A DNA stretch of 41,970 bases from Rickettsia endosymbiont of Pseudomimeciton antennatum (GCA_020881195.1 JAJIYL010000067.1:1-41970), one strand, 5' to 3'; shown: positions 8,753-20,120, numbered from the stretch's first letter. Numbers and translations: made by a program. The notes: generated from the sequence alone by a model not told the origin.

Positions 8753-8929
8753 GTGGTATATATATTAATTGCTTTAAGCTTGACTACATTAATCTTAGTG
8801 ATAGGCGTTGTATCTATGGCTATTGGTGGGAAATTTGACAAAAAATTTAGTTCCAAGTTAATGTCGTTACGGGTTATATTTCAAACATTTGCTGTATGTG
8901 TGCTTGCTTTTCTCTATCTTTCAAAATAG
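8753..8929 (+). CDS. Small HIG1-like twin-transmembrane protein
   Basis: A GTG-start frame encodes 58 residues: a first membrane helix (ILIALSLTTLILVIGVVSMA), a short loop GGKFDKKFSSKLMSLRV, and a second helix (IFQTFAVCVLAFLYL). The helix-loop-helix layout, with Gly-Gly, a Lys-rich loop and SxKLMxxRVxxQ between the helices, is that of the HIG1/HIG_1_N family of respiratory-chain-associated membrane proteins, common in Alphaproteobacteria. AGAGAT ahead of the start could serve as ribosome-binding site. It lies 36 bases before parE. It is easy to miss because of its size and GTG start. The family call rests on pattern recognition only. Confidence 0.65.
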   Translation: MVYILIALSLTTLILVIGVVSMAIGGKFDKKFSSKLMSLRVIFQTFAVCVLAFLYLSK

Positions 8930-8956
8930 TATATTCATCAAAAACTTGTAAGTTAA

Positions 8957-10948
<1,992 letters not shown>

Positions 10949-10955
10949 GAGTACT

Positions 10956-12326
10956 ATGTTATTACGTTTAATTACAATATTATTATCAAGTTTTATAGTT
11001 TGTTCTAATATGGCATTTGCTGAAGAAGTAAAGAAAAAGAACGAACTATCAGATACAGCTTATCTCAAACAATTTCACGAGGTCTTTGAACGTATTAATA
11101 AAGACTATGTCCAAGAACCTGAAAAACAAAAAATGACGGATGCGGCTATAGAAGGCATGTTAACTTCTCTAGATCCTCATTCTAGCTATTTTACTGATGA
11201 TGATCTAAAAGATTTTCTTAATGATACTAAAGGAGAATTTGGTGGCATTGGTGTGGAAGTGCAGTATGACAATGGTGCGATCAAAGTCGTTTCCCCTATT
11301 GATGATCTACCAGCTTATAAGGCAGGTATAAAAGCAGGAGACTATATAGTAGGAGTTAATGATGAGCTTGTAACAACTTTAGGTTTTCCTAAATCTGTCA
11401 AAGAGATGCGTGGAGAACCAGGGTCAAAGGTAAAATTACTGGTTATTACAGAGGATGAATCTAAAGCAAAAGAGATTGAACTTACTAGAGAAATAGTTAC
11501 CATCCATCCAGTAAAATCTCATTTAGAAAAAAATAATATAGCCTATGTTAGAATAGTGGCTTTTAATGAACATACTATCGAGGAACTAAAAAAAGCTATA
11601 AAAACTCTAAATAACTCAACTAAAGATGGTATAAAAGGTTTTATATTAGATTTGCGAAGTAATCCTGGTGGATTACTAGATCAAGCTGTAGCAGTCAGTG
11701 AATATTTTATTGATTCTGGGGTAATACTTACTACTAAGGGTCGGACTAAAAACAGTAATGCAACATTTTCTAGCAAAAAATCTGCAGAAAAAGCTCCTAC
11801 TGTACCAATTATTGCTCTTATTAATTCTGGATCTGCTTCAGCTGCTGAAATTGTAGCGGGTAGCTTGCAAGACCATAAAAGAGCAATAATACTTGGTACC
11901 AAATCTTTTGGTAAAGGATCTGTGCAAAGTTTTGCCTTGATCAGTCCTAGAGCAGCTATTAAACTTACTACCGCTAAGTATTATACTCCTAGTGGTCGTT
12001 CAATCCAAGCAGAAGGTATCGAACCTGATATAATTGTTGAAAATATAAAAGTTGATTACCCTGAGAAAAAAATAATGGAAGGAAGATTTGAATCTTCACT
12101 CAGAAACTACCTAAAAAACGATAATAAAAAAACAGACTCTACAGATAAAGAGGCTACTAAGAAAACAGATGATATTACAAAAGATAAAGATAAGACAAAA
12201 AAAACTGAATCGAAGAATACATTAGAACAACTATCTGATCTTTATAAAAAAGATTATCAATTTGCTAGAGCTTATGATTTGATTATGGGCTTAATTTTAA
12301 CTAATAAAAGTGAATTGAAGAAATAA
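10956..12326 (+). CDS. C-terminal processing protease, S41 family
   Basis: Ctp/Prc proteases cleave periplasmic proteins near their C-termini with a Ser-Lys dyad. The 456-aa protein has a signal peptide (residues 1-22, ending AFA), a PDZ domain at about 95-165 (GGIGVEVQ, AGIKAGDYI), and the protease core with NSGSASAAEI (290-299, nucleophilic Ser) and FGKGSVQ (general-base Lys320). The segment 375-430 is a Lys/Thr/Asp-rich low-complexity linker before a conserved C-terminal DYQFARAYDLI stretch. AGGAG precedes the ATG, seven bases after parE, so the two probably share a transcript. Location: periplasm or periplasmic face of the inner membrane. Confidence 0.92.
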   Translation: MLLRLITILLSSFIVCSNMAFAEEVKKKNELSDTAYLKQFHEVFERINKDYVQEPEKQKMTDAAIEGMLTSLDPHSSYFTDDDLKDFLNDTKGEFGGIGVEVQYDNGAIKVVSPIDDLPAYKAGIKAGDYIVGVNDELVTTLGFPKSVKEMRGEPGSKVKLLVITEDESKAKEIELTREIVTIHPVKSHLEKNNIAYVRIVAFNEHTIEELKKAIKTLNNSTKDGIKGFILDLRSNPGGLLDQAVAVSEYFIDSGVILTTKGRTKNSNATFSSKKSAEKAPTVPIIALINSGSASAAEIVAGSLQDHKRAIILGTKSFGKGSVQSFALISPRAAIKLTTAKYYTPSGRSIQAEGIEPDIIVENIKVDYPEKKIMEGRFESSLRNYLKNDNKKTDSTDKEATKKTDDITKDKDKTKKTESKNTLEQLSDLYKKDYQFARAYDLIMGLILTNKSELKK

Positions 12327-12346
12327 TATAGCTATGCACTCCAAAT

Positions 12347-12450
12347 GTCATTGCGAGGAGGCGTGAACCGACGAAGCGATCCAGAAAAAAATACAATTTA
12401 AGTAATTTGGATTGCTTCGTCGCTGCTAAAGTGGCTTCTCGCTAATAGAC
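12347..12450. repeat. Family-P palindromic repeat, mixed ends
   Basis: GTCATTGCGAGGAGGCG on the left, CTCGCTAATAGACA on the right, with GATCCA and TGGATTGC arms. A second partial piece (TATTGCGAAGTGGCTCCTCG then CAAAGACAT) follows to 12489. Confidence 0.8.
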
Positions 12451-12518
12451 AGTGTATTTGTATTGCGAAGTGGCTCCTCGCAAAGACATTGTTATTCGTG
12501 TAAATTGTTTTGGTATTT

Positions 12519-15176
12519 ATGAACAAATGGATCTATTATTTTGGTACTAAAGGTGGGGACGGTAATGCCCAAATGAAAGACGTGCTTGGCAGTAAAGGGG
12601 CTGGTCTTGCCGAGATGTCTAACTTAAATTTATCTATTCCTGATGGTTTTACTATTACTACAGAACTTTGTAATTATTTTTATAAAAATAATTACAGTTT
12701 GCCTGAGAATTTTAATAATGATTTAGTGATAGCTATTAAAAATTTGGAGAACTCTACTGGCAAGATTTTTGGTGACCATAGGAATCCGCTATTATTATCC
12801 GTTCGCTCAGGCTCAAGAGCTTCTATGCCTGGTATGATGGATACTATACTTAATCTTGGGTATAATGATCAAGTTTGCGATGCACTATCAAATATTACTG
12901 GAAATGAGATTTTTGCTCTTGACAGCTATCGACGATTCTTAGAAATGTACGGATCAATGGTATTATCAATTTCAAATGGTGTATTTAAAAATGCATTTGA
13001 GATGCATAAGGTTAAATGTAATCTTTATCAAGAACAAGAAATTACAGGAGATTTCTTAAGAATAATAGTTGAAGAGTTTAAAAAGATAATTTTTAATAAT
13101 TGTGATGAATCATTTTCTGACCCATATAGACAATTAGAACAATCAATAAAAGCCGTTTTAAAATCTTGGGCAGGTGATAGAGCAGTAACTTATAGAAAGT
13201 TGCATAATATACCCGATGATTGGGGTACAGCAATTAATGTCCAGTCAATGGTTTTTGGTAATCAAGGGAGTAATTCTGCTACAGGTGTAGTATTCTCGCG
13301 TTGTCCTGCAACCGGTGAAAATAAGCTTTTTGGCGAATATCTAGTAAATGCCCAAGGTGAGGATGTTGTGTCAGGGACAAGAACCCCAAGCCCTATTATG
13401 TCAAACAACCATGATGCAGATTGTTCAATGCAAATAGTTATGCCACAAATATTTGCTCAATTACAAGGGATTTGTAAGAAATTAGAGCTACATTACTTAG
13501 ACGTGCAAGATATTGAATTCACCGTACAAAACGGTGTTTTGTATATTTTACAAACACGCACTGCTAAAAGAACAGCTTTAGCCAGTATTAAAATTGCCAC
13601 GGATATGGTACAAGAAGGGCTGATTTCTAAACAACAAGCAATAATGCGTATAGATCCGGAATCACTAACTCAGCTTTTGCATACGGCTATTGATTATAGC
13701 AACACTCTAAACCATATTGCCAAGGGACTACCAGCATCTCCAGGGGCTGCTACCGGTATAGTAGTTTTCTCTCCTTATGATGCCGAAAAAATGTCGCATC
13801 ACCATAAAGTAATTTTGGTACGTCATGATACTAGCCCTGAAGATATAAGTGGTATGTATGTTTCAGCTGGTATTCTGACAGCCAGAGGTGGAATGACCTC
13901 ACATGCTGCGGTAGTTGCTAGAGGGCTAGGAAAACCCTGTGTTTGTGGGGCAAATGATGTGGTAATAGATGAAAAAAAACAGATATTTAAAATAGGTAAC
14001 ACTATCGTTAACTATGGTGACTTAATAACTATAGATGGTGGAACGGGAAAAATCTTCTTAGGGGAAGTGCCATTGACTCAGCCTAATTTTACTAAGGAAT
14101 TTCAAATAATTCTAGATTGGGCAGATGAATTTGCTACCTTGCAAGTTAGAGCCAATGCAGAAACTATTCTAGATACAGGTGTTTCTATAAAATTTGGGGC
14201 AAGTGGCATAGGGTTATGTAGAACAGAACATATGTTTTTTGATCATGATAAAATACCATTAGTACGAGAAATGATTATTGCTCCTGATATAGAGAGAAGG
14301 AAACATGCGATAAATAAATTATTGCCCTTACAAATTCAAGATTTTAAAGCATTATTTAAAATTATACAGGGTAAAGCCATAAATATCAGGTTGCTTGATC
14401 CGCCACTACATGAATTTTTGCCAACAACAGAAGATGATAAAAGAAACTTAGCAAATGTGATGAATCTACCGTTAGCTGTTGTGGAACAACGTTTGCACGC
14501 ACTATATGAAGTAAATCCTATGCTTGGACATAGAGGATGTCGCCTCGGTATTTCTTATCCTGAGATTTACCAAATGCAAATAACGGCAATTCTTACCGCT
14601 ATCAGAGAATTACAAGTTGAAGAAAATATAAATACTATTTTGGAATTAATGATTCCTTTAATTAGTGATGTTAATGAACTAAAAATCTTAAAGACACATA
14701 TACAAGATGTTATTAGTAACATGGAAGATATTAATAAATGTAAGTTTGATTTTACTCTTGGTACTATGATCGAACTACCAAGGGCTGCTTTAAAAGCTGG
14801 AGAAATTGCTGAAGAGGTAGATTATTTTAGCTTTGGTACCAATGATTTAACTCAAACAACTTACGGCATTTCTCGAGATGATGTGGCATCATTTTTTCCG
14901 GATTATTTGGAAAAGAAAATCTTTGCATTTGATCCTTTTAGTAAATTGGATGAAGAAGGGGTTGGAGAATTAATAGAAATTGCTATAAAACGTGGATTAA
15001 AAAACAACCCTACATTAAAATTGGGTGTATGCGGAGAACATGCTGGTAATCCCCACTCTATAGAGTTCTTTCATAAGGTTGGTTTGCATTATGTATCCTG
15101 TTCACCATACCGCATTCCTATAGCAAGGATTGCCGCAGCTCAGGCGACAATAAAAGCAGATGGTTATCAATCATGA
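12519..15176 (+). CDS. ppdK: Pyruvate, phosphate dikinase
   Basis: PPDK interconverts pyruvate, ATP and phosphate with PEP, AMP and PPi; in rickettsiae, which lack a full glycolysis, it probably links imported pyruvate to PEP. From the ATG at 12519 the protein has 885 residues (a TTG at 12510 would add three). The N-terminal nucleotide-binding domain (KGAGLAEM, SVRSGSRASMPGMMDTILNL) is followed by the swivelling domain with catalytic His462 in GGMTSHAAVVARG, and a C-terminal TIM barrel with the active-site cysteine Cys838 in GVCGEHAGNP. All key residues are present. The start has a poor ribosome-binding site. Confidence 0.95.
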   Translation: MNKWIYYFGTKGGDGNAQMKDVLGSKGAGLAEMSNLNLSIPDGFTITTELCNYFYKNNYSLPENFNNDLVIAIKNLENSTGKIFGDHRNPLLLSVRSGSRASMPGMMDTILNLGYNDQVCDALSNITGNEIFALDSYRRFLEMYGSMVLSISNGVFKNAFEMHKVKCNLYQEQEITGDFLRIIVEEFKKIIFNNCDESFSDPYRQLEQSIKAVLKSWAGDRAVTYRKLHNIPDDWGTAINVQSMVFGNQGSNSATGVVFSRCPATGENKLFGEYLVNAQGEDVVSGTRTPSPIMSNNHDADCSMQIVMPQIFAQLQGICKKLELHYLDVQDIEFTVQNGVLYILQTRTAKRTALASIKIATDMVQEGLISKQQAIMRIDPESLTQLLHTAIDYSNTLNHIAKGLPASPGAATGIVVFSPYDAEKMSHHHKVILVRHDTSPEDISGMYVSAGILTARGGMTSHAAVVARGLGKPCVCGANDVVIDEKKQIFKIGNTIVNYGDLITIDGGTGKIFLGEVPLTQPNFTKEFQIILDWADEFATLQVRANAETILDTGVSIKFGASGIGLCRTEHMFFDHDKIPLVREMIIAPDIERRKHAINKLLPLQIQDFKALFKIIQGKAINIRLLDPPLHEFLPTTEDDKRNLANVMNLPLAVVEQRLHALYEVNPMLGHRGCRLGISYPEIYQMQITAILTAIRELQVEENINTILELMIPLISDVNELKILKTHIQDVISNMEDINKCKFDFTLGTMIELPRAALKAGEIAEEVDYFSFGTNDLTQTTYGISRDDVASFFPDYLEKKIFAFDPFSKLDEEGVGELIEIAIKRGLKNNPTLKLGVCGEHAGNPHSIEFFHKVGLHYVSCSPYRIPIARIAAAQATIKADGYQS

Positions 15177-15219
15177 ATATATAGGTTTGGTTTTCTTCTA
15201 TTTTTGTAATTAGGATAAG

Positions 15220-15726
15220 ATGTCTACAATACTTCCAAAAACATTTTACGAAAGAAATACGCTTATTGTATCACAGGAATTACTTGGAAAGGTTCTGTGT
15301 TTTGGTAATATAGAAGCACGAATTATTGAAACAGAAGCTTATGTCGGGGAAGATGATCCTGCTTGCCATGCATCCAAGGGGCTAACAGCTCGTACAAAGC
15401 TTATGTATGGTTCTGCTGGTAATGCATATGTATATTTAATTTATGGTATGTATTATTGTTTAAATATAGTAACAGAAAAAGCAGGGTTTCCAGCTGCTGT
15501 ATTAATTAGAGGAGTGTATCAATATAGACCTTCACAAGTTTTACTTGATGGACCTGGTAAATTATGTCGTACCCTTGGAATTAATAAAACCCAAAATGGT
15601 ATGGATATGACTAGTAATAAATCCTTTTGTGTTATTGACGTAGGCAATACCCCCAAATTTGTTACTACCCCTAGAATTGGTATTAGCAAAGGTACCGACA
15701 AGCTTTGGCGTTATTTAGTGGTATAG
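15220..15726 (+). CDS. DNA-3-methyladenine glycosylase, AAG/MPG family
   Basis: This family removes alkylated purines such as 3-methyladenine to start base-excision repair. The 168-aa protein shows the family signatures IEARIIETEAYVGEDDPACH (30-49), YGSAGNAYVYLIYGMYYCLN (63-82), and LDGPGKLCRTLGI with the conserved Pro-Gly-Lys-Leu. It is slightly shorter than many members (about 180-200 aa). AGGATA lies just before the ATG. It stands 43 bases after ppdK. Confidence 0.9.
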   Translation: MSTILPKTFYERNTLIVSQELLGKVLCFGNIEARIIETEAYVGEDDPACHASKGLTARTKLMYGSAGNAYVYLIYGMYYCLNIVTEKAGFPAAVLIRGVYQYRPSQVLLDGPGKLCRTLGINKTQNGMDMTSNKSFCVIDVGNTPKFVTTPRIGISKGTDKLWRYLVV

Positions 15727-15750
15727 CTACTTCGTCTTTTAATCACTTTT

Positions 15751-15790
15751 ATGGATTGCTTCTTGGCTTACGCCTCCTTGCAATGACGTT
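15751..15790. repeat. Family-P half repeat
   Basis: ATGGATTGCTTCTTGGCTTA followed by CTCCTTGCAATGACGTT is the right half of a P hairpin of the GGCTTACGCCTCC subtype, also seen at 20690 and 23820. Confidence 0.7.
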
Positions 15791-15844
15791 TAGGAACTTA
15801 TAACAATATCAAGAACTTATTCGGGAAATCGTTTAATGTTTAAA
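15791..15844. repeat. Inverted copy of the post-stop repeat plus a duplicated iscA tail
   Basis: 15791-15822 is the reverse complement of the sequence found after atpF and after the acetyltransferase gene (AGTTCTTGATATTGTTATAA and flanks). Bases 15823-15844 are identical to 8414-8435, the last codons and stop of iscA. This composite lies just ahead of the aldehyde dehydrogenase. Confidence 0.6.
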
Positions 15845-15854
15845 AAGAGCATAT

Positions 15855-17303
15855 ATGCAATTACTAGATTTTGTTAATAAAAAAAACTACATAGATGGAA
15901 ATTGGCTAGATTGCCAAGAACAGTTATCAGTTTATAATCCTGCGAATGATAAAGTGGTTGGGTCGATACCAAATTTGCCTAATGATTTAATTATTAGTGC
16001 TATTGACAGTTCTGTTAGAGCTTTTAAAATTTGGTCACAGACTTCTTTTGAACAAAGAATAACTATATTAAGGAAATGGTATTGTTTAATATTAGAGAAT
16101 ATTGATCAGCTAGCCTATATAATTACCTTAGAACAGGGGAAACTATTAGAAGATGCAAAGCGTGAGATATTATATGGGGCATCTTTTATTGATTGGTTTG
16201 CTAGTCACATTCATAATATTCAAAGTAAAATAAAGCCTGGAAAATCGATAAATCACAAAATTATCACCGAATTTGAACCGGTTGGTACGATTTGTTCAAT
16301 TACTCCATGGAATTTCCCAAATGCCATGGTAACAAGAAAGGTTGCTCCGGCATTAGCTGCTGGTTGTAGCGTTATACTTAAACCATCGGAATTCACGCCT
16401 TTTTCTGCATTGGTTTTAGCTAAATTGGCAAATGATGCTGGGATACCGGCTGGAGTACTAAATATTATCACTGGTGATGCCAATAATATTGGACAAATAT
16501 TTTGTAATGATTTTAGAATTCGTAAATTATCATTTACCGGTTCTACAAGGGTAGGAAAGATATTATATCAGAATTCTAGTACTACTATTAAGCGTTTATC
16601 TCTAGAACTTGGCGGTAATGCCCCATTTATTATATTAAGTGATGTTGATTTAGACAAGACTGCCAGTGATCTTATATTAGGAAAGATAAGGAATAGTGGA
16701 CAATCTTGCACTTCACCCAACAGAATATTTATTGAAGAAGCAATTTATGATGAATTTTTACAAATTCTTACTGCAAAATTTGCTAATCTGAAAGTAGGAG
16801 ATGGTTTTGACTCTGAGTCAGTTATAGGACCGTTGATTAATAAATCAGCTATAGATAAGATTTTAAAATTGATTGAAGATGCTAAAAATAAAGGTGGAGA
16901 AATCTTATGCGGAGGTAAAGCTCATGGTAATTTTTTTGAGCCAACAATTATTAGTAATTGTCAGGATAATATGGAGATTTTTAGAACAGAGATATTTGGT
17001 CCCGTTCTTGCCTGTTATAAATTTGGCAGTATACACTCGAATGATTTGAGTATACAAGAAGTTATAAATAGAGCTAATGATACGGAATATGGCTTGCAAG
17101 CTTATATATATTGCAAGAATATAGCCATAGCTCAAATAATGGCAACCAAACTTGATTTTGGTATGGTATCAATTAATGATTCGCTACCTGCTAATGCCAA
17201 GGCAGCATTTGCTGGGCGAAAAAATTCAGGGTTTGGAGTGGAAGGTTCAGATGAGGGAATATTTGAGTATTTAAATAGTAAATCTGTAAACTTGCATAAT
17301 TAA
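15855..17303 (+). CDS. NAD(P)-dependent aldehyde dehydrogenase, succinate-semialdehyde type
   Basis: The enzyme oxidises an aldehyde to the acid; similarity of the LELGGNAPF region and the C-terminal SGFGVEGSDEG to GabD suggests succinate semialdehyde, but the substrate is inferred. The 482-aa length is typical. SITPWNFPNAM marks the cofactor pocket, Glu251 (LELGG) is the general base, and Cys285 (SGQSC) is the nucleophile. Residues about 392-401 (SIHSNDLSIQ), just before EVINRANDTEYG, look like an insertion encoded by a 27-nt palindrome related to family-Y repeats. The start has little ribosome-binding site; a repeat lies immediately upstream. Confidence 0.85.
   Translation: MQLLDFVNKKNYIDGNWLDCQEQLSVYNPANDKVVGSIPNLPNDLIISAIDSSVRAFKIWSQTSFEQRITILRKWYCLILENIDQLAYIITLEQGKLLEDAKREILYGASFIDWFASHIHNIQSKIKPGKSINHKIITEFEPVGTICSITPWNFPNAMVTRKVAPALAAGCSVILKPSEFTPFSALVLAKLANDAGIPAGVLNIITGDANNIGQIFCNDFRIRKLSFTGSTRVGKILYQNSSTTIKRLSLELGGNAPFIILSDVDLDKTASDLILGKIRNSGQSCTSPNRIFIEEAIYDEFLQILTAKFANLKVGDGFDSESVIGPLINKSAIDKILKLIEDAKNKGGEILCGGKAHGNFFEPTIISNCQDNMEIFRTEIFGPVLACYKFGSIHSNDLSIQEVINRANDTEYGLQAYIYCKNIAIAQIMATKLDFGMVSINDSLPANAKAAFAGRKNSGFGVEGSDEGIFEYLNSKSVNLHN
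17029..17055. repeat. Family-Y remnant inside the aldehyde dehydrogenase gene
   Basis: GTATAC-AC-TC at the left and GAGTATAC at the right form an 8-bp inverted repeat; between them ACTCGAATGATTTGA matches 15 consecutive bases of the family-Y arm. It is in frame and encodes HSNDL, close to YSNDL in the trmJ insertion. Confidence 0.5.
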
Positions 17304-17472
17304 TTAGTTACCTCCGACAGTCTCTTAGTAAAAACATAATTTTTTATTCTCATAAGAAAATAGTAAAAAAACCGTGAACGCTCACCAAGTTTTTATTGCT
17401 TAAAGGTAAGTAAAACTTTATATTTATATAATATTTGTGTTTTAATTTAACTTAAAAAGTATATCCAGACTT

Positions 17473-18360
17473 ATGCATAATATCCTTATCCTTATAGTTT
17501 CATTATTGTTAATATCATGTTCAGAAGAAAATGATAAATCTAATAATGAAAACAAGCAACCTGATAATAAGGTCGAGGTGATTCAGGCAGAGGCGGCAAA
17601 ACAAGAAAATAATGACAACCCTGCTAATGCTAATGATAAATTAGACATAATAGTAGATAATCAGAAAGTAGACCAGCAAGATCCTACGACTTCAACTAAT
17701 AAGGATGAACCTCTAGAAACGACAAAGAATTCTGTAAAAGATGAATCTGTTGATATAAAAACTGATGTACAGGCTGCTAGCCTACAACATATGCCTTATA
17801 AGCCAACGTTCAATGTTAACCAAAATGATATAGTTCTTGGTAATGTTAAGGCAAATGTAGTGGTAGTTGAGTATTATTCTCCAACTTGTCCACATTGTGC
17901 TTATTATCATGACACAATTCTACCAAAACTTAAAAAGAAATATATTGACCCTAATAAAATTGCTTACATAATTCGTGAATTTATTGGTAATAAGCAGGAT
18001 TTAGATGCAGCAATTTTGCAACGATGTCAAAATAATACAGATAGTTTTCTTAAATTCCAAAGTGTAATACTGTCGCAACAAGATAAATGGGGAAGCAGTA
18101 ATAGATATCGTGAATTGCTAACAAATATAGCTCAAATTGGCGGAGTGTCAGCAGAAACTTATGCTAAATGTCTTAATGATAACCACATTGTTGAAATATT
18201 ACTTGGCAATACTAACCTTGCCGCTAGTGTCCCAAATTTTGTTGGTACACCTACATTCTTTGTTAATGGTATACAGACCAACGGCTATGATTTACAAACT
18301 CTCTCTAAGACAATTGATAAAGCGTTGGAAAACTCTACTACTCACCCTATACCTAAATGA
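17473..18360 (+). CDS. DsbA-family thiol oxidoreductase, predicted lipoprotein
   Basis: Residues 1-16 form a lipoprotein signal ending in LISC, so Cys16 is probably acylated by Lgt and the protein anchored in the envelope. A long Asn/Asp/Lys/Gln-rich tether (17-105) leads to a DsbA-like thioredoxin domain with the active site Cys139-Pro-His-Cys142, the same dipeptide as E. coli DsbA, and the cis-Pro loop VGTPTFFVNG near the end. It should introduce or shuffle disulfides in the periplasm. The same type of gene precedes atp genes in Rickettsia. It lies 15 bases before atpI and may be co-transcribed. Confidence 0.87.
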   Translation: MHNILILIVSLLLISCSEENDKSNNENKQPDNKVEVIQAEAAKQENNDNPANANDKLDIIVDNQKVDQQDPTTSTNKDEPLETTKNSVKDESVDIKTDVQAASLQHMPYKPTFNVNQNDIVLGNVKANVVVVEYYSPTCPHCAYYHDTILPKLKKKYIDPNKIAYIIREFIGNKQDLDAAILQRCQNNTDSFLKFQSVILSQQDKWGSSNRYRELLTNIAQIGGVSAETYAKCLNDNHIVEILLGNTNLAASVPNFVGTPTFFVNGIQTNGYDLQTLSKTIDKALENSTTHPIPK

Positions 18361-18375
18361 TAGGAATGTATACAT

Positions 18376-18645
18376 GTGGAACAAAAAGAATTAGAAGATA
18401 TCCAAGAAAGAATTAAGAAACTTAAAACAAATAATCCTCGATGTCCTAAGCTTAATCCAGAAAAACAAATTGATGCGTTTGCTATTGCATTAGATTTGGT
18501 TTCTAGCATGATGTTGGGGTTAATTGTTGGTTTTATATTAGATAAATTGTTTCATTCTAAACCATTTTGTATTATAATATTCTTATTGATAGGTATGCTT
18601 GCAGGTTTTAGAATAATTTGGCAAAAATTAAATATTAAGAAATAA
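18376..18645 (+). CDS. atpI: ATP synthase accessory protein AtpI
   Basis: This small membrane protein of the AtpI/AtpZ family is thought to help assemble the c-ring or supply ions. The 89-aa chain starts at GTG 18376; an ATG two bases upstream is out of frame and leads to an early stop. It has a charged N-terminus and two membrane helices ([20 protein letters not shown] and [18 protein letters not shown]). Its stop overlaps the atpB start (TAATG), the usual order at the head of Fo clusters. Confidence 0.85.
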   Translation: MEQKELEDIQERIKKLKTNNPRCPKLNPEKQIDAFAIALDLVSSMMLGLIVGFILDKLFHSKPFCIIIFLLIGMLAGFRIIWQKLNIKK

Positions 18646-19373
18646 TGTCCCATAGTCCTTTAGATCAATTTGCAATAAAAAAACTAGTAGAAATTAACTT
18701 ATTTGGTTTTGATATTAGTTTTACCAATTCCAGTTTGTATATGGTACTTGCTGGGGTTATAGCTGTGTTGTATTTTTATTTAGCTTTAAAATCAGAAAAA
18801 ATTATTCCGTCTAGATTACAGCTTAGTGCTGAAATAATTTATGATATAATTACAGTGACGTTAAGTCAAAATGTTGGAGAGAAGGGGCGTAAGTTCATAC
18901 CCTTCATTTTCACCTTATTTATGTTTATTTTATTATGTAACTTGCTCGGAATGATCCCTTACGGATTCACTGTTACTAGCCATATAGTAGTAACGTTTGC
19001 CTTAGCAATTATGATATTTTTTATGGTAACAATTATTGGTTTTATCAATCATGGTCTGGATTTTTTATCAATATTTTTACCTAAAGGTACTCCCCTGTGG
19101 TTAGCTCCGTTGATGATCGTAATAGAATTATTTGCATATTTAGCAAGACCCATAAGTTTATCTTTAAGATTAGCAGCTAACATGATGGCAGGACATGTAT
19201 TATTAAAGGTGATGGCAGGATTTATAGTTTCATTAATGATTTTCCTTAAATTCTTACCAATTCCCCTAATTGTTATCCTTATTGGGTTTGAAATTTTTAT
19301 AGCAATACTTCAAGCTTATATATTTACAATTCTTGCTTGTGTATATTTGAATGATGCTGTAAATTCACATTAG
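18645..19373 (+). CDS. atpB: ATP synthase Fo subunit a
   Basis: Subunit a forms the proton half-channels against the c-ring. The 242-aa protein has five to six membrane helices and the family signature [13 protein letters not shown], which holds the essential Arg. The N-terminus ([14 protein letters not shown]) is short, as in other Alphaproteobacteria. It overlaps atpI by one base and is followed by atpE. Confidence 0.96.
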   Translation: MSHSPLDQFAIKKLVEINLFGFDISFTNSSLYMVLAGVIAVLYFYLALKSEKIIPSRLQLSAEIIYDIITVTLSQNVGEKGRKFIPFIFTLFMFILLCNLLGMIPYGFTVTSHIVVTFALAIMIFFMVTIIGFINHGLDFLSIFLPKGTPLWLAPLMIVIELFAYLARPISLSLRLAANMMAGHVLLKVMAGFIVSLMIFLKFLPIPLIVILIGFEIFIAILQAYIFTILACVYLNDAVNSH

Positions 19374-19399
19374 AAATTTTTATTAGGAGTTTATATAAT

Positions 19400-19624
19400 A
19401 TGGACATAACGTCTCTAAAATTTATTGGTGTAGGTCTTATGGCTATTGGTATGCTAGGTGCTGCCATTGGTGTAGGTAATATATTCAGTGCATTGCTAAC
19501 TTCAATCGCTCGTAATCCTTCATCTGCTGAACAATTACAAAAAGTGGCATTAATTGGTGCGGGGCTTACCGAGGCTATGGGTTTATTCTCGTTTGTAATT
19601 GCAATTTTGCTAATATTTGTTTAA
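19400..19624 (+). CDS. atpE: ATP synthase Fo subunit c
   Basis: The 74-aa hairpin protein forms the rotor ring. Helix 1 holds the Gly-rich [13 protein letters not shown], the polar loop is ARNPSS, and helix 2 carries the ion-binding Glu58 in GLTEAMGLF. Glu is followed by Ala and not Ser/Thr, which suggests proton coupling and not sodium coupling. AGGAG lies 12 bases ahead of the ATG. Confidence 0.97.
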   Translation: MDITSLKFIGVGLMAIGMLGAAIGVGNIFSALLTSIARNPSSAEQLQKVALIGAGLTEAMGLFSFVIAILLIFV

Positions 19625-19631
19625 GATAACT

Positions 19632-20111
19632 ATGCCCCAGTTTGACGTTGTTTTTTATTATTCACAAATCTTTTGGTTGGTAGTTGCTTTCAGCTTCTTA
19701 TACCTTCTAGTTCATAAGTTCATCGTACCGTTAACTGAAAAAATTCTTAAGAATAGGAAAGATTATATAGATACTAATGTTGCTAGTGCAGAAGATCTTG
19801 CAGCAAAAGCTGATAGTCTGCACAAGCAATATGCTAGTAAGCTGGAAGAAACATCAAATATCGTAGAACATATTAAGAAAGAAGCTAAAGATACGATGGA
19901 AGCTGCTTTTTTGTCAAAAAAAAAGCAGCTCCATAACGAATTGAAAGTACAAATTGAAAATAATCGTCATGATATAGAAACAATTAATAAATCGTTTTGG
20001 CTTGATGAAAATGATGCATGTGTTAATTTAGCAAAATTATTAATTCAAAAAATCACTAATCAACAAGTTAATTTAGAATTACTAAAAGAATCTTATAAAA
20101 AGATAAAATAA
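19632..20111 (+). CDS. ATP synthase Fo subunit b'
   Basis: This is one of the two b-type peripheral stalk subunits typical of Alphaproteobacteria. From the ATG at 19632 it has 159 residues, beginning MPQFDVVFYYSQIFWL; a TTG at 19617 would overlap atpE and is less likely. One N-terminal membrane helix (8-30) is followed by a long, charged, probably coiled-coil arm. It is diverged and pairs with the b subunit gene ten bases downstream. Confidence 0.88.
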   Translation: MPQFDVVFYYSQIFWLVVAFSFLYLLVHKFIVPLTEKILKNRKDYIDTNVASAEDLAAKADSLHKQYASKLEETSNIVEHIKKEAKDTMEAAFLSKKKQLHNELKVQIENNRHDIETINKSFWLDENDACVNLAKLLIQKITNQQVNLELLKESYKKIK

Positions 20112-20120
20112 TAGGATAAA

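Noticed and set aside
17373-17400. Terminator on either strand after the aldehyde dehydrogenase
   Set aside because: GTGAACGCTCAC gives only a 4-bp stem next to A/T runs, too weak to call.
18137-18394. 85-codon frame overlapping the DsbA-like gene and atpI
   Set aside because: It lies out of frame over the conserved C-terminal DsbA region and no gene-like features are seen.
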